Assembly: GCA_021904315.1 (NCBI GenBank)
Contig: CM038912.1
Location: 21,153,501 to 21,217,500, forward strand
Direction of reading: 5' to 3'
DNA: 64,000 nt
Source: Sphagnum magellanicum
Lineage: Eukaryota > Streptophyta > Sphagnopsida > Sphagnales > Sphagnaceae
Positions 34,901 through 45,579 of the stretch are shown in pieces. The notes beneath the pieces were generated by a model, which was given only the letters and a program-made list of their open reading frames with translations, had not been told where the DNA came from and did no database searches. The translations under genes were made by a program, and so were the position numbers. Every line of letters starts with the position of its first letter. Within the stretch, counting starts at the first letter, position 1.

Positions 34901-37624
34901 TTAGCTGCATTGAAAGTACTGTAAAGCCCTAGAGGTTAGTTACTTTTCAATCATTCTCATCTTGCTTACTTACTTTCTATATTTTCTTCCTTTGGCACTG
35001 CTAGAATAGCTTATAAACAAGACATTAGATCTATCTTTAAATGATAGATGAAACTATTTATTTGTTTTTCTTTTGTGTGATCATTTAACTATTTGAATAA
35101 TTGTAATAGAGTAAGCAAATGAGAGTAGTTTCTTTTGGGAGTGTTAAAAAGTTAACTTTGTTATCTCGGCCTAACCTTCTTAAGAACGATAATTTTCAAA
35201 AGCCACAATTTCACCCTTTAACAATTTTGTTCATATACAAAATATACCTTTTAAAATACATGTACACAAGAATATCATTATTCTTATGCATGCATGTTAT
35301 TACAAATGAACAAAAATACAAAAAATTCAAGCTCACTTCCTTATATAAACTAATTGATTTTTATTAGTAACTAAATTAGTTACCCAACACCAAGTCAAAA
35401 CTAATTCAAATCTAAACTACTAACTAATAATATAACTAACAAGATAATTAATAATTATATAAATTATGATTTAACACTTAAAAAAATTAAATATGTACTT
35501 AATACATGGTTATATGTACCACTAACTATGACTAAAAATGTAACTAATAACTAATTAATTAACATTTGTAAAAACTATAAATTAACAATTTAAAAAATCA
35601 ATATATGTAGTTAATGCAAGGTTGACATGTTTCTCGTGGCTTTAAAATTCCTTACCATGCATACCATTTGAGGTTTTATGTAGAAAAAATATGTTGGGAA
35701 ATTAGGGACCATTTCGATGGTGGTCCCATCGAAATTTACAAAATTGTTCATTTTGATTCTCTTATGGTCTTGATGTTTGAAGATTTTCAAGCGCACTCTC
35801 TTCTTCATGTCCCTCACTTCATAGGCTCAAGGTCATTCATAATATTTTGTATGTCTTCTTGTAAAACATTACATACATAATTGCTCCCATTAAGGTGCCA
35901 TATAATCCTTCATTTTAACTCTTGCAACAAAGTTGATCATACATTTCCATGCTAAAATGTTAACATCATGAATGAAATATTACACTTGTAAAAATACTTA
36001 CTAATATCAAGTGTTGCCTTTTGCTTCAAAACTAAATGCTAAGATGTAAAAAAAGAAATTTGGCCCGGTGGAATTTTGGAACAAATATTATAGAAGATTG
36101 TGTTATAGGATTTTCCCTTGTAACAAACCAATTGCAAATGTTGCTCCCACACCCTTTTGAATTAAACCTAGCAAATACCTCCTCAAGGACATTACGACAT
36201 CTAGTTGATGTTTGAATTTTTCATTTTTGGAAAGTGAGTTGTGATTTTGGTGGCACTAATTAAATGTAATTGTTCATAATACTTACATTTCCATTTTTTT
36301 GTGTTAGCATTCATATAGGTCCCAATCACAATGTTATAATCCCATATTATGTCACGTTAACATCCCATTCATGTTATGATATCCTTGACCCACTATGTTC
36401 CTCACAAATCAAAGCAATGACATTGACCATCATTCAAGATTCCAATATAAAACTTCAATTTATTAACGTAATGAACATGTTGTTTTTTATTATAAATTAA
36501 TAAAAGTCATTCAAATTGATTAATGTGTGAATATTATGGTCTTTCTTTTTACAATTTCAAGGTTTTAGGGTTTAAAAAATCAAAGGTGAATAGAAAAACA
36601 CATGTTGAAATTTGTAAGGACCTCAAAATTTTCAGCCCTTAAATACAAATATTGTAGTTTTTTTTTTTTCAAAGACCTTCAAAACTTCATAAACCACAAT
36701 GGTGCAAAGTGCAACATAGATTGATGATTTTATTTACAATGTGATCCACACCCTTGAAACCTTATACAAAGTAAAATTAAAATAATGTGGACAAAGGACA
36801 CTAGGGAAACCTTGGATGGGAGGTGGGCAAAGAATAAACAATTGTTTTAAAAAAAAAACAAATCTATTGAGTGAATGTTATTACATCCTTTAAGGCAACT
36901 TAATTAATGGCCTTGAACCTTTTGAAACTACATCATTATGTGATGTATTGCAACACCTTATATAATTAGCTATTGGTTCAATTACTAAATTTTAATATTA
37001 ATCAATTAGTATCATTAATTACTAAAATTTAGTGTATAACATTTTCATTGTTGATTTGCATTGGATTAATTAGTAAATGATTCAATTGGTAGTTATTATG
37101 TGATAAATTGCAAGGCCCAACCCCTAGTTCTGTTGCATCAACAATTTGACAAAAATTGTCATTGGGTGAAATTAAAAATGTATATATTCAAGAAAGAAAT
37201 TCAAGAATTTGAGGTTTTTATTCCTAACTATCTATGTTACGCAACACATGTTGTAAAAACCCACATATTATGAAACAATTGCAAAAATGATTGTCTTGAA
37301 AAGGCAATGTTGCAAAAAATGACCATGGAACAAAGACCTACTTGGATTATAATTCCAAAGGTAGCCACCAAAAGAGGTAATTAATTATTTGGAATAATTT
37401 ATGATCATTAATAAATTGTGAATCATTTTAAATATTGTGATTTTAAACATGAAACACAAAAATAAATTTAATTCAACACCATGCCACTGAGTTTTTTTCT
37501 TTTCGAAATCAATATTAAAAACATTCACATTAAGTTTTGCTATGTTCAACCTGTGTTCAAGTGGTTAATTTAACACATAAGTTGATATATGTCACATTAG
37601 CACATAAATTGATCTTCACAAAAA
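31951..37624. other. Long AT-rich region without supported genes
   Basis: About 5.7 kb of AT-rich DNA. I saw a (TG)n stretch near 32,030, a perfect hairpin at 33,688-33,735, and AT-rich text with no codon pattern elsewhere. Frames such as 34,671-34,910 (minus), 35,119-35,367 and 36,270-36,500 have no recognisable domains and are in keeping with chance. Confidence 0.5.
33688..33735. repeat. Perfect 20-bp inverted repeat
   Basis: 'ggtgaaactcagaaaaccat' and its exact complement flank an 8-base loop. Its role is unknown. Confidence 0.9.
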
Positions 37625-38020
37625 TTTCACCCCTAGTTCTAGATGTAACTTACCTGCACTTTCACCCTACACATATTTTTCATTAATCAAGTTCTATCAA
37701 AATAATATCCCACAAATGTTATGAACTAATGATGTTTGATGCCATTAAATAGTACCTAGTTACAATGACTTTATGGCAAAACTGAAATTGCGGTTACAAC
37801 ATGGATTACAGGGTCAAACTAGGGACAAAACACATGATGATTTAAAGGATAAGTTTAATATTTAAACCAAGGTAGGGGAAATTGTGTTGTTTTGTTCTCC
37901 ACATGTACACCTATAACATGAAAGAAAACTTTTAGATGTGAGTAAAAGTATGAAATAACCATAGACAAATGTAGTAAACACATGAAACCCCATAGAACCA
38001 TTTGTAAAGAGTTATTTCTA
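37625..38020 (+). repeat. Internally deleted copy of the 2.2-3.07 kb segment
   Basis: The first part follows 2,195-2,485 ('cacccctagttct', 'aataatatcccacaa', 'attacagggtcaaactaggg'), then jumps to text matching 2,915-3,075 ('taacatgaaaga', 'agtaaaa.tatgaaa.aaccatagac', 'gtaaagagtta'). Confidence 0.65.
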
Positions 38021-38049
38021 TGGGCTTGAATGACCTAGCACTCATTAGT

Positions 38050-39300
38050 GCACCATCCAAAAAATCTCATTTTTCCCTTCTTGCCTCCTCCCCTCCTTTT
38101 CTTTCCTTTTTCCCCTCCCTTTTTTCGTTCATAATTTTTTCTTTTTTCTTTGGGACTTTTTCATTCTTCTTTTTTTGGTGTTCCTTCTTATTTATTTATT
38201 TTATTTTGTGTAGCTTTGTTTGAGGTCTTTGTGATCTTTTTCTTTTTTTCTCTCTCTTTTTTGTTTTTTATTTTGTGTCTTTATTTGAAGTTTTTGTGGT
38301 TTCTTTGCTCTTTTGGTTTTGTTTTTTAAAATCTTTGTGTGTATGTTTTGGGTTGTCTATGTGGAACTGTGGAAAAGAAGGACAAAAGCAACAAAAAAGG
38401 GAGGAGAGAGATGAAAAGGAAGAACAATTAAAAGAGGTGAGTATCTTGTAGTCCAACCTTTACAAACCAACAATGGTAGCAGAGGTTTGTTGCTATCACC
38501 ATGAGCTCTCAATTGTAGCAAAGGTGCACTGCCTTCACCATCATTTTTTGGTATTTAATTTTTTTAATAAATTTATTATTATTAATATTATTTGCTTTCA
38601 AATTTTTTCCCTATCTTTTGCTCATTTTTTTAATACCATTCTCCTAGCATTTCAATTTTTTCTATTTTTTTTGGCTTTATATTTCTTTTTAAATTTTTTA
38701 TACCTTTAAAAAATAAAATTCTATCTTTCTTTCTTTTTTTTGGTTTTTCTAGGATTTTAAAGTTTATGTTTTCTTGGATTTTTTTCCCTTTGTTTTACTT
38801 TTTTCCCTATATATTTTTTCCTTTTTATAATTCTTTAAAATTCTGGTTCTATGTTTATTTTTCTCATTTTCTGTAATTTAAAAAATATATATTTTTATCT
38901 TTTTTTTGGTTTTCTTTTTTTTTTAATTACAGTTTTTTTTTTGTTTTCCTGGGTTTTTTCTAGATCCCCCCCCCCCCCCCCCCGTTTTTTTTTTTTCTTT
39001 TTTCTACTTCTTGAAAATTTTGGTTTTATATTTCTTGTTTTATTTTAGGTTTTCATTTTTGACAATGTTTTTTAAAGCATTTATCTCTTGTTTATTTTTT
39101 TCTTGTTGTTTTAAATGGTTATTTAATAAATTTTTGGGGGTTCAAGATTTTCTGTTAATCTAGTTTTTTTTTTTTTTTTTTTTTTTTGTTTATCTTCTTT
39201 TTTTTGTAATTTTTGAAAATCTTATTTATCTCTTTTTTTTATTGTTGGTTTTCTTTTCTTTTCTTTTGGTTTTCTTAATACTATTTTTGGGGTTTGTAAT
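38050..39300 (+). repeat. Polypyrimidine (T-rich) low-complexity tract
   Basis: About 1.2 kb dominated by T with C on this strand, including a run of about 17 C at 38,967-38,983 and a long T run near 39,165-39,187. All frames here are low-complexity Phe/Ser/Leu readings. Homopolymer lengths may be unreliable in the assembly. Confidence 0.75.
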
Positions 39301-40299
39301 TAACCTTTTTGTTTATGTTTTGCGGGTGTGTGGGAAAAGGTAAACCCATCCTTTGTGTGTTAGGCAATTGTTTGAACAAAGATCCATGCCACATGCAAGT
39401 GGGATCACTTTGAAATGATAGCCTACAAATAAAATTGACATTGAAGCCCACATTGGTAACAATCACTTCTTCCAAGTTGTTCACTCTATTAAGCATTCCA
39501 ACATGGGGTGTGGGGTCCATCCTCCCCATGTAATGACCAAATTAAAAAAGAATGAAAATCTTGTTGGTTTAATTTGAGTTAGCAAGGTCTCTTATACAAT
39601 GGGCCTCAGAGATGTTTGGGATAGCCAAAATTGGACAAGATCTTAAAAAGGAGTGTGAAAAGTAGATCATTTGACTTGTGAATTACCATGAATTGGAAAT
39701 TATTCATGGTTAGTAAGTTCCATTATATTCAATTTTCACTTCAAATTTGCATTGTGTTTCAAACATGTGTTTTCCAAATTATATTCGTTGGTTTGTGTAT
39801 ATCCACTTTAGGATTTGACGTACCACCAAGGAGGCCTTCATAGTTGATTCAATGAAGATAATTTTTGCAAAATAACAATTATACACTTGTTCGATTAAGA
39901 CAATGTTCGATTTGCTAAAAATACAACAACACACTATAAGAGTGCAAATTGATTATCATTGAAATCTATTAGTGAGAGTTTTAGTGAATGTGAGGGTGAG
40001 AGCAATTAGTTTGACATTCCATTTTTGAACTAATACACATTTTGTATCACACGTATGGCATCCATGAATTTTTTATGCCACACTTCTGTAAACTAATTTA
40101 ACCTCGATGGATATAGCCCATTGGCATTGGAAATGAATGTATGTTAAGATATCTAGTTGTAAAAAGTTTGAACTTTATTTGTATAGAAACAAGGTTACTA
40201 AGATTCATATATAATGTATGTGCATCTTGCATTAAACAAAAAATTGATTGGATGTATTGCTAATACATGAAGGTCTTGCAATTGTAGTCCAAATGTTTA
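39301..40299. other. Spacer without supported genes
   Basis: AT-rich sequence. A minus-strand 82-codon frame (39,281-39,529) matches no family known to me. Confidence 0.35.
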
Positions 40300-41835
40300 T
40301 GGAAGTTCCATTAAAGCCTAAAGGCATGATTTTGTGCAATACCTTCATCATAAAAACAATCCCTTATTTCATAGTCAGAATTTTGAGATAGTTTATTTAT
40401 GCATAATGAAGGTATTGCGTTTACACTTTTGTTATGCAATACCTTTAGGACAGGACAAAACATATTTCATGAACCCTATATTTAAACTTGATACAACCAT
40501 AATGGTATTGCATAGACTTTGATCATTTTTTGGTCCATGCAATACCCTAACCCTTAAACTTAACCTTAATATACCCATGACGGTACTACACAACCCCAAT
40601 AAGAATAGAGTAAATCAAATAAGGGTATTGCAATTGACGTAGATTTTTTAATTTTAATATTATGTGAAGCCATAATTAAATATTTGTTAACACCCATATT
40701 AAGGTATTGCATACAGGGTCAACATAAATTACTTCCAATATGTTTTCAGGGTATTGCATTGTTGAAATAGATCAAATGAAATAATTTCAATTGGCGTAAG
40801 GGTATTGCAAATCACCAAAATGATTTTGTAGAATAGGCTTTACCCTAATAAAGGTAATGTAGATGTGAATATGGTTGGATATGATATTTGTATTCTGTCC
40901 TTGGGGCATTGCATCACTTTGATGAAGGTAATGCATGTGTGAATTAGGTTGGATATGCTCAATGTGTCCATAAGGTATTGCATTGTACAATTAGATGATA
41001 TAAAATATAACCTAAGCATGAGGGTATTGCATAAGACCAAAATAATCCAATAACTGCATTTTTCAATCAAATGAAATGAAATATATTATCTTGGGCATGA
41101 GTATGCATAATAACAAAATAGATGCATTTGCATTATTTTGATGAAGGTAATGCATGTGTGAATTGGGTGGATATTATATTGTCAATTTGTCCATAGGGTA
41201 TTGCACAGATGAAATAAAATAATTTTAACTAGGCCTACTTGGGTATTATAAAATAATAAAATGATTTAGTGCATTTGTATAACCTTGATGAAGGTAAAAC
41301 ATATGGGCAATAGTTGGATATGTTATTTCCAATGTGTGCTTGAGGTATTGCATTGTTGAATTAGATGAAATGAAAGTAGTTTAATAAGAATGAAGGTATT
41401 GCATTATAATAAATTTGTCATGTTCATGCATTAATTTAATGAAGGTATTAAAAAAAAACCAAGTGCAATATGATATTTTCCCTTTGCCATGGCAGTATTG
41501 CATTTCAATAAAATCATCCAGTGGTTGTGCATTACTTTTATGAAGGTAATGTGACGATTAATTGATTTATATATATTTTTGCAAGTTTTGCCAAGGATAT
41601 GGCACAAATTTGAAATCTAATAATTGTGAGGAAGTTCAATGAAAGTATTGCAATAATAGTTACATCAATGGATTGATGTGGCTTAAATAAAGATATCAAA
41701 TTTAGTTGCAATACCTTTCATTGGGTCATTGCAACATTGTTTTTGACAGTCATAATGTTACAAGGTTTAATAGGGCGGTAGGTAGGAAGGAGAACAAAGC
41801 AACCTACTTGGTATATTGCAATACTTTCATTGACA
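40300..41835 (+). repeat. Degenerate ~150-bp array rich in GGTATTGCAT
   Basis: The word 'ggtattgcat' or a close variant recurs many times, and 'gatgaaggtaatgcatgtgtgaa' or relatives appear near 40,850, 40,920, 41,141, 41,287, 41,439 and 41,540. Between them, 'ggttggatatg' and 'atgaaatgaaa' recur in order. The units are too diverged to be homogenised, so this is an old array. Confidence 0.7.
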
Positions 41836-41864
41836 TGATTGTCATTACCTTGGTTGAAATTTAG

Positions 41865-42010
41865 TGTGTAAGCACATAGGTAAGTAGGTTATTGGGAAGG
41901 TAGGTAGATGGGTGGGTAGATGGGCAAGCAAATAAGTAGGTGGGGGAGAGAGGAAACCGCGGTGCATAGGCAAGTAGTATAAATGTAAGTAGGTAGGTGA
42001 GACTCGGGTA
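41865..42010 (+). repeat. GTAGG/GGTA simple-repeat tract
   Basis: Runs of 'aggtaggtag' and 'gggtgggtag' variants over about 140 bases. Confidence 0.75.
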
Positions 42011-42099
42011 GGCGTGGGGGGTGAGGTAAAAAAAAGTTCCCCCAAAAAACTTAACTTGGGTTAAGTAAAGGAACAAAAAGATCAACTTGAGTTCACCAC

Positions 42100-43030
42100 C
42101 TTGGTTAGCCTAGGGATGGGGAGGGATGAAAAAAGTGCACCCATCAATGCACCATCCATCCACATTGATGCATTGGTGGATGTTGGTTCACTCTGGCCAT
42201 GGGGCATAATGAACCAACACCCACCAACACACCATCCATTGGATGCCCATTATTATTTAGTTGTGGATGAACCTCAATTGAATTAATATTTGATTTCACC
42301 TTGGTAACCAATTATGTAAGAAATAGGTTTCATATATAGGTAGATATAGGTAGGAAAATATGTAACTACTAGGTATGTAGATGGTTTATACTTAGGTAAG
42401 GGCTGATTTTACTACCTACTAACAACCCATAAGTGGGTTTTTAATAGGTAGGTAGGTAAAAAAAACACTAAGCCAACCAACATGGTTAACTAGTCTACTA
42501 GAACCCAACAAAAATTGTTTCCTGACCACTTACCATCCTTCTTTCATTGTGTGCAGGTGGATGGTGCTTCGCTATGGCCATGTTGGGGGATGGGTGCATA
42601 GCACCTTGCCATTTTCCATTCAAAATTGATCCAACAAAGCCACAATGAACCAACATGCACTAGTGCACTAGTGCACCATTCACTAGATGGATGTTATTAC
42701 TTAATTGTGGATGAACCTCCATTGAATTAATATTTGGTTTCACCTTTGTAACTAATTTTGTAAGACATGTGTCTCATATATATGCAAGTAGGTAGGAAAA
42801 TAGGTAGCTATTAGGTAATTAGATGGTTTATAAACAGGTAAGGGCTATTTTTACTACCTACCTACTAACAACATGTTCATGGGTTGTTAATAGGTAGGTA
42901 GTAAAAATAAACAACTAAATTAATCACCATGGTTAGCTAGGGAACTAGAACCCAACATAAAATTATTTCTTGACCACTTACCATCCATCCTTCATGGTGC
43001 ACTAGTTCATTGTGGCCAATAGACTAAATG
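42100..43030 (+). repeat. Two tandem ~450-bp copies of the GTAGG hairpin repeat
   Basis: Both copies share the order seen at 3,380-3,735. Hairpins lie at about 42,410-42,462 and 42,850-42,908 ('ttactacctac' pairing with 'taggtaggta.taaaa'). Each copy also has a 'gcaccatccat' segment and a 'gttcattgtggcc' segment. Confidence 0.65.
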
Positions 43031-43759
43031 CTATTGAAAATCTAAAAACAATCTAAATGTAGACTCTTCACGCTTAAAGAAATATTGTCTTTTTAAAAAC
43101 AATGTAAGGCCTTGTTGACTAGTTAGTGAGATTTTACATGGGTTTGTAAGATCCCACATCAAGTTAGGCCTAAAAAGCAACCAAAACTTACAAAGGAAAT
43201 TTGACAATGGTTCTTTACATATGTGGGATAGGTCATTGTTTTCAATCTAATGCTTTTCTAGGATTATTTTGAGGTGGGATGCATGATGATCTCTATTCTA
43301 GCATTTTTATTAGGTTCTTAAGTGGGATACATAATCATCATTTCTATTCCAAAACTTTTCCAAGCTTTTTCTTTTATGGGATAGGTAGTGATTTCTATTC
43401 CAACACTTTTCCAAGTTTCTTTTTTTTAGTTGGGATTGGTAGTTGTTTTCATGCTTCATTTTTTGTGTTGTCAATGTTCATTTTAATATCAAATCAACTG
43501 AGAACATGATTAAAATGTGACTTGGTGGTGGGGAAATCATTTGTGCTTTGAAATAGGTCCTAAAAGAACTCCTTAGGTTGCTTGTCGCATTCCTAGGTGA
43601 AACAAGCCTTATTAGGTCCATTCCATAGTACATGATCCTAATTAATGTTATCCATTTTCTATTTTCAAAAGTTATAAAGAACCTTGGTGAGCTAAAGTCT
43701 TCCAATTTACATAGTTCATCTTTAGGTTTTTTCTTTTGGGGGGGGGGGGGGGGGGTGGG
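43031..43759. other. Spacer with short internal duplications
   Basis: 'attctattccaacacttttccaag' and 'atttctattccaaaacttttccaagc' recur about 55 bases apart near 43,340-43,415. A poly-G run lies at about 43,739-43,755. No gene was recognised. Confidence 0.4.
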
Positions 43760-44470
43760 GCACATTTCAGACTTTTGAAATTTGGTGTTCCCACTTGTAT
43801 TCTATGTGATTATCGTAGCCTAGGGTCAGTTTCCGCATTGACAAAATGAATAATTTTTTGTTCAAAAAATTGGTTCATTTTAAAATTTGAAATTTGAAAT
43901 TTCCATGATCTATTGTGATATTGTCACATGAGTAATGAAATTATTGAGAGTGTAGCCTATGATAATTATGACGATTTTCAACATATCAAGTTCATATTTC
44001 ACAAAAATTCTTTCTCTATTTTGAAGATTATTTAATGACAAAACTGACCTCAGTGTAAGGTATTTATTATGTTCTCAATTTGTTCCTCAAGTCTCCAATA
44101 GCAGCACGCTTTATCACATACCTTTTGCCCAAAGTCCTCCTCCTGTTAACTATATAGATAGCTCAAAAGAGAAGATTACATTGGGTGTATTTGTGGGAGT
44201 GTGGGAAAATTTAGATCACTAGGTCAAGTGGCAGGTTCTATTTTACGAGTCTCCCTTATGCAAGTTTTTTTTGTGGACCAATCAAAGAGCTACATCACCA
44301 AAAGGAAAAAAAAAGATGTCTCCACCAATTATTATTTCATGCTTGTATTAATTAGTGAGAGGGCACACTCACAGTTTTTTTTTCCTGTCTCAAAAGGAGA
44401 CATTTGATTGACCCATCACCAATATTTTTGGAACATGGGGCACTTCCCAAAATAGAAGATTAATTATCAA
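43760..44470 (+). repeat. Dispersed repeat (copies at 22.0 and 31.4 kb) with MITE insertion
   Basis: Shares 'ggtgttccca', 'atgttctcaatttg', 'gtcctcctc', 'actatatagatagctca' and 'agaagattacatt' with the other copies. The MITE-like element at 43,806-44,066 interrupts it. The right end ('catcaccaatatttttggaacatgg') is also found, diverged, at about 14,415. Confidence 0.6.
43806..44066 (+). mobile_element. MITE-like element, second copy
   Basis: Ends 'gtagcctagggtcagttt' and 'aaaactgacctcagtgtaag' form imperfect inverted repeats. The whole element is the reverse complement of 30,596-30,872 with divergence. No coding capacity. Confidence 0.6.
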
Positions 44471-44544
44471 GCAAAATATTACTTAACAATTAAACAGATA
44501 AACCAGATAGGTATAGTGCACAATATATGACTGCACTCAGACCC

Positions 44545-44847
44545 ATGAAAATTACAATTAGGAAAAATTTAATACTTGGAATGCTAAAAGTTTGGCCCCA
44601 CACCAAGGTTTTGCAAGTTCCATCCTAGGCAAATGTGATGTGAACCATTTTTGTCACCTCCCAAGATGTGCAGATTCTTCGCTAAACAAATGGTAATGTG
44701 GGCAACATTCCAATCCATAGGATTGCAGGATTGCAACAAGCCTGTGTCATGTCATCTCCAACATTTGGAGCTTCTTCCCTAAACCAATGAAAGCTGGGCC
44801 CCACTTGTGAACAGCATTTTGTACAGTTACCAGAGAATCCTGGAAGA
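44545..44847 (+). repeat. Upstream region of copy D, shared with copy B
   Basis: Equivalent to 18,090-18,370, including 'acttgtgaacag.attttgta'. Copy D carries a short insertion around 44,708-44,755 not seen in copy B. Confidence 0.6.
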
Positions 44848-45106
44848 CAAATGCGAGGTGAAGACACAGTGGGACTGGAGCAGGGTTTAGGACCATAAGT
44901 TTTACGTGTTGTAAAACTTATGGTCTGTTTTGTGCAATTGACTACATCTTTTGTTATAGTGTTTTGTGCAATTGACTACATCTTTTGCTACAGTGTTTTG
45001 TGCAATTGCTGAGGAATTGCAATTCCTGTCATTCACCACAGACCCCTTTCAGCACATAAATAAGAATTGCCTGCTCCAGTCCCACTGTGTCTTCACCTCG
45101 CATTTG
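44848..45106. repeat. Inverted copy of copy D's own start region, with inner palindrome and direct repeats
   Basis: A perfect 36-bp inverted repeat: 44,848-44,883 is the complement of 45,071-45,106, the stretch just downstream of the TATA box. Between the arms lie a 15-bp-arm palindrome (44,891-44,925, 'gaccataagttttac' and complement) and two direct repeats of 'gtgcaattgactacatcttt' (from about 44,932 and 44,961). Confidence 0.9.
45055..45062 (+). promoter_or_regulatory. TATA box of copy D
   Basis: CATAAATA followed by AG, conserved with copies B and C. The predicted start site falls inside the right arm of the 36-bp inverted repeat. Confidence 0.65.
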
Positions 45107-45503
45107 CAGGGACATACTGATTTCAAGGTCTAGAGTTTAGCTGTTGTGCCGCAGGTTAGAAGAGCAGATGCAGCAAGAAGCACTGGCAACACTTTTCATC
45201 AGTTGTACAGAATCCCCTGATGTTGCATTAGCAAGCTACAAGAGATTTGACTCACAAGGACCTGACTGCAAGAGCTCTGTTTGTCTCCATCGTCCTCAAC
45301 TCTCTTTGTTGCTAATTTCCTGCACAGCACCTTCTCTTGAATACTCGATCGTCACCTCAAAGTGGTGCAAATTTTGATCAATTGGGTTGATTTTCCATAG
45401 CTTTAAAAAAAAGGAATTTGATTGTTGGGTTGGCCTTCGATACCCTTTGATTTTGAAAGTCCGATTGTTGATCTTCTGTTCTTTTCATTTTGTCTGTGTG
45501 CAG
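45085..45503 (+). other. Copy D leader exon and first intron
   Basis: Leader shared with B and C. In this copy a 77-codon frame (45,144-45,377) is open through the leader and into the presumed intron, but it is closed in the other copies. The acceptor is GTGCAG at 45,498-45,503. Confidence 0.5.
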
Positions 45504-45579
45504 GACATACTTTGAACAGCTTAGCTCTCAAGAGCAGTTCAAGGACCGATTTCAGGTCAAACTGAAAAGAGGTGACACG

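Noticed and set aside
45144..45377. 77-codon frame in the leader exon of copy D
   Set aside because: In copies B and C the same frame is closed early by stops, so coding is unlikely. A recently acquired peptide cannot be excluded.
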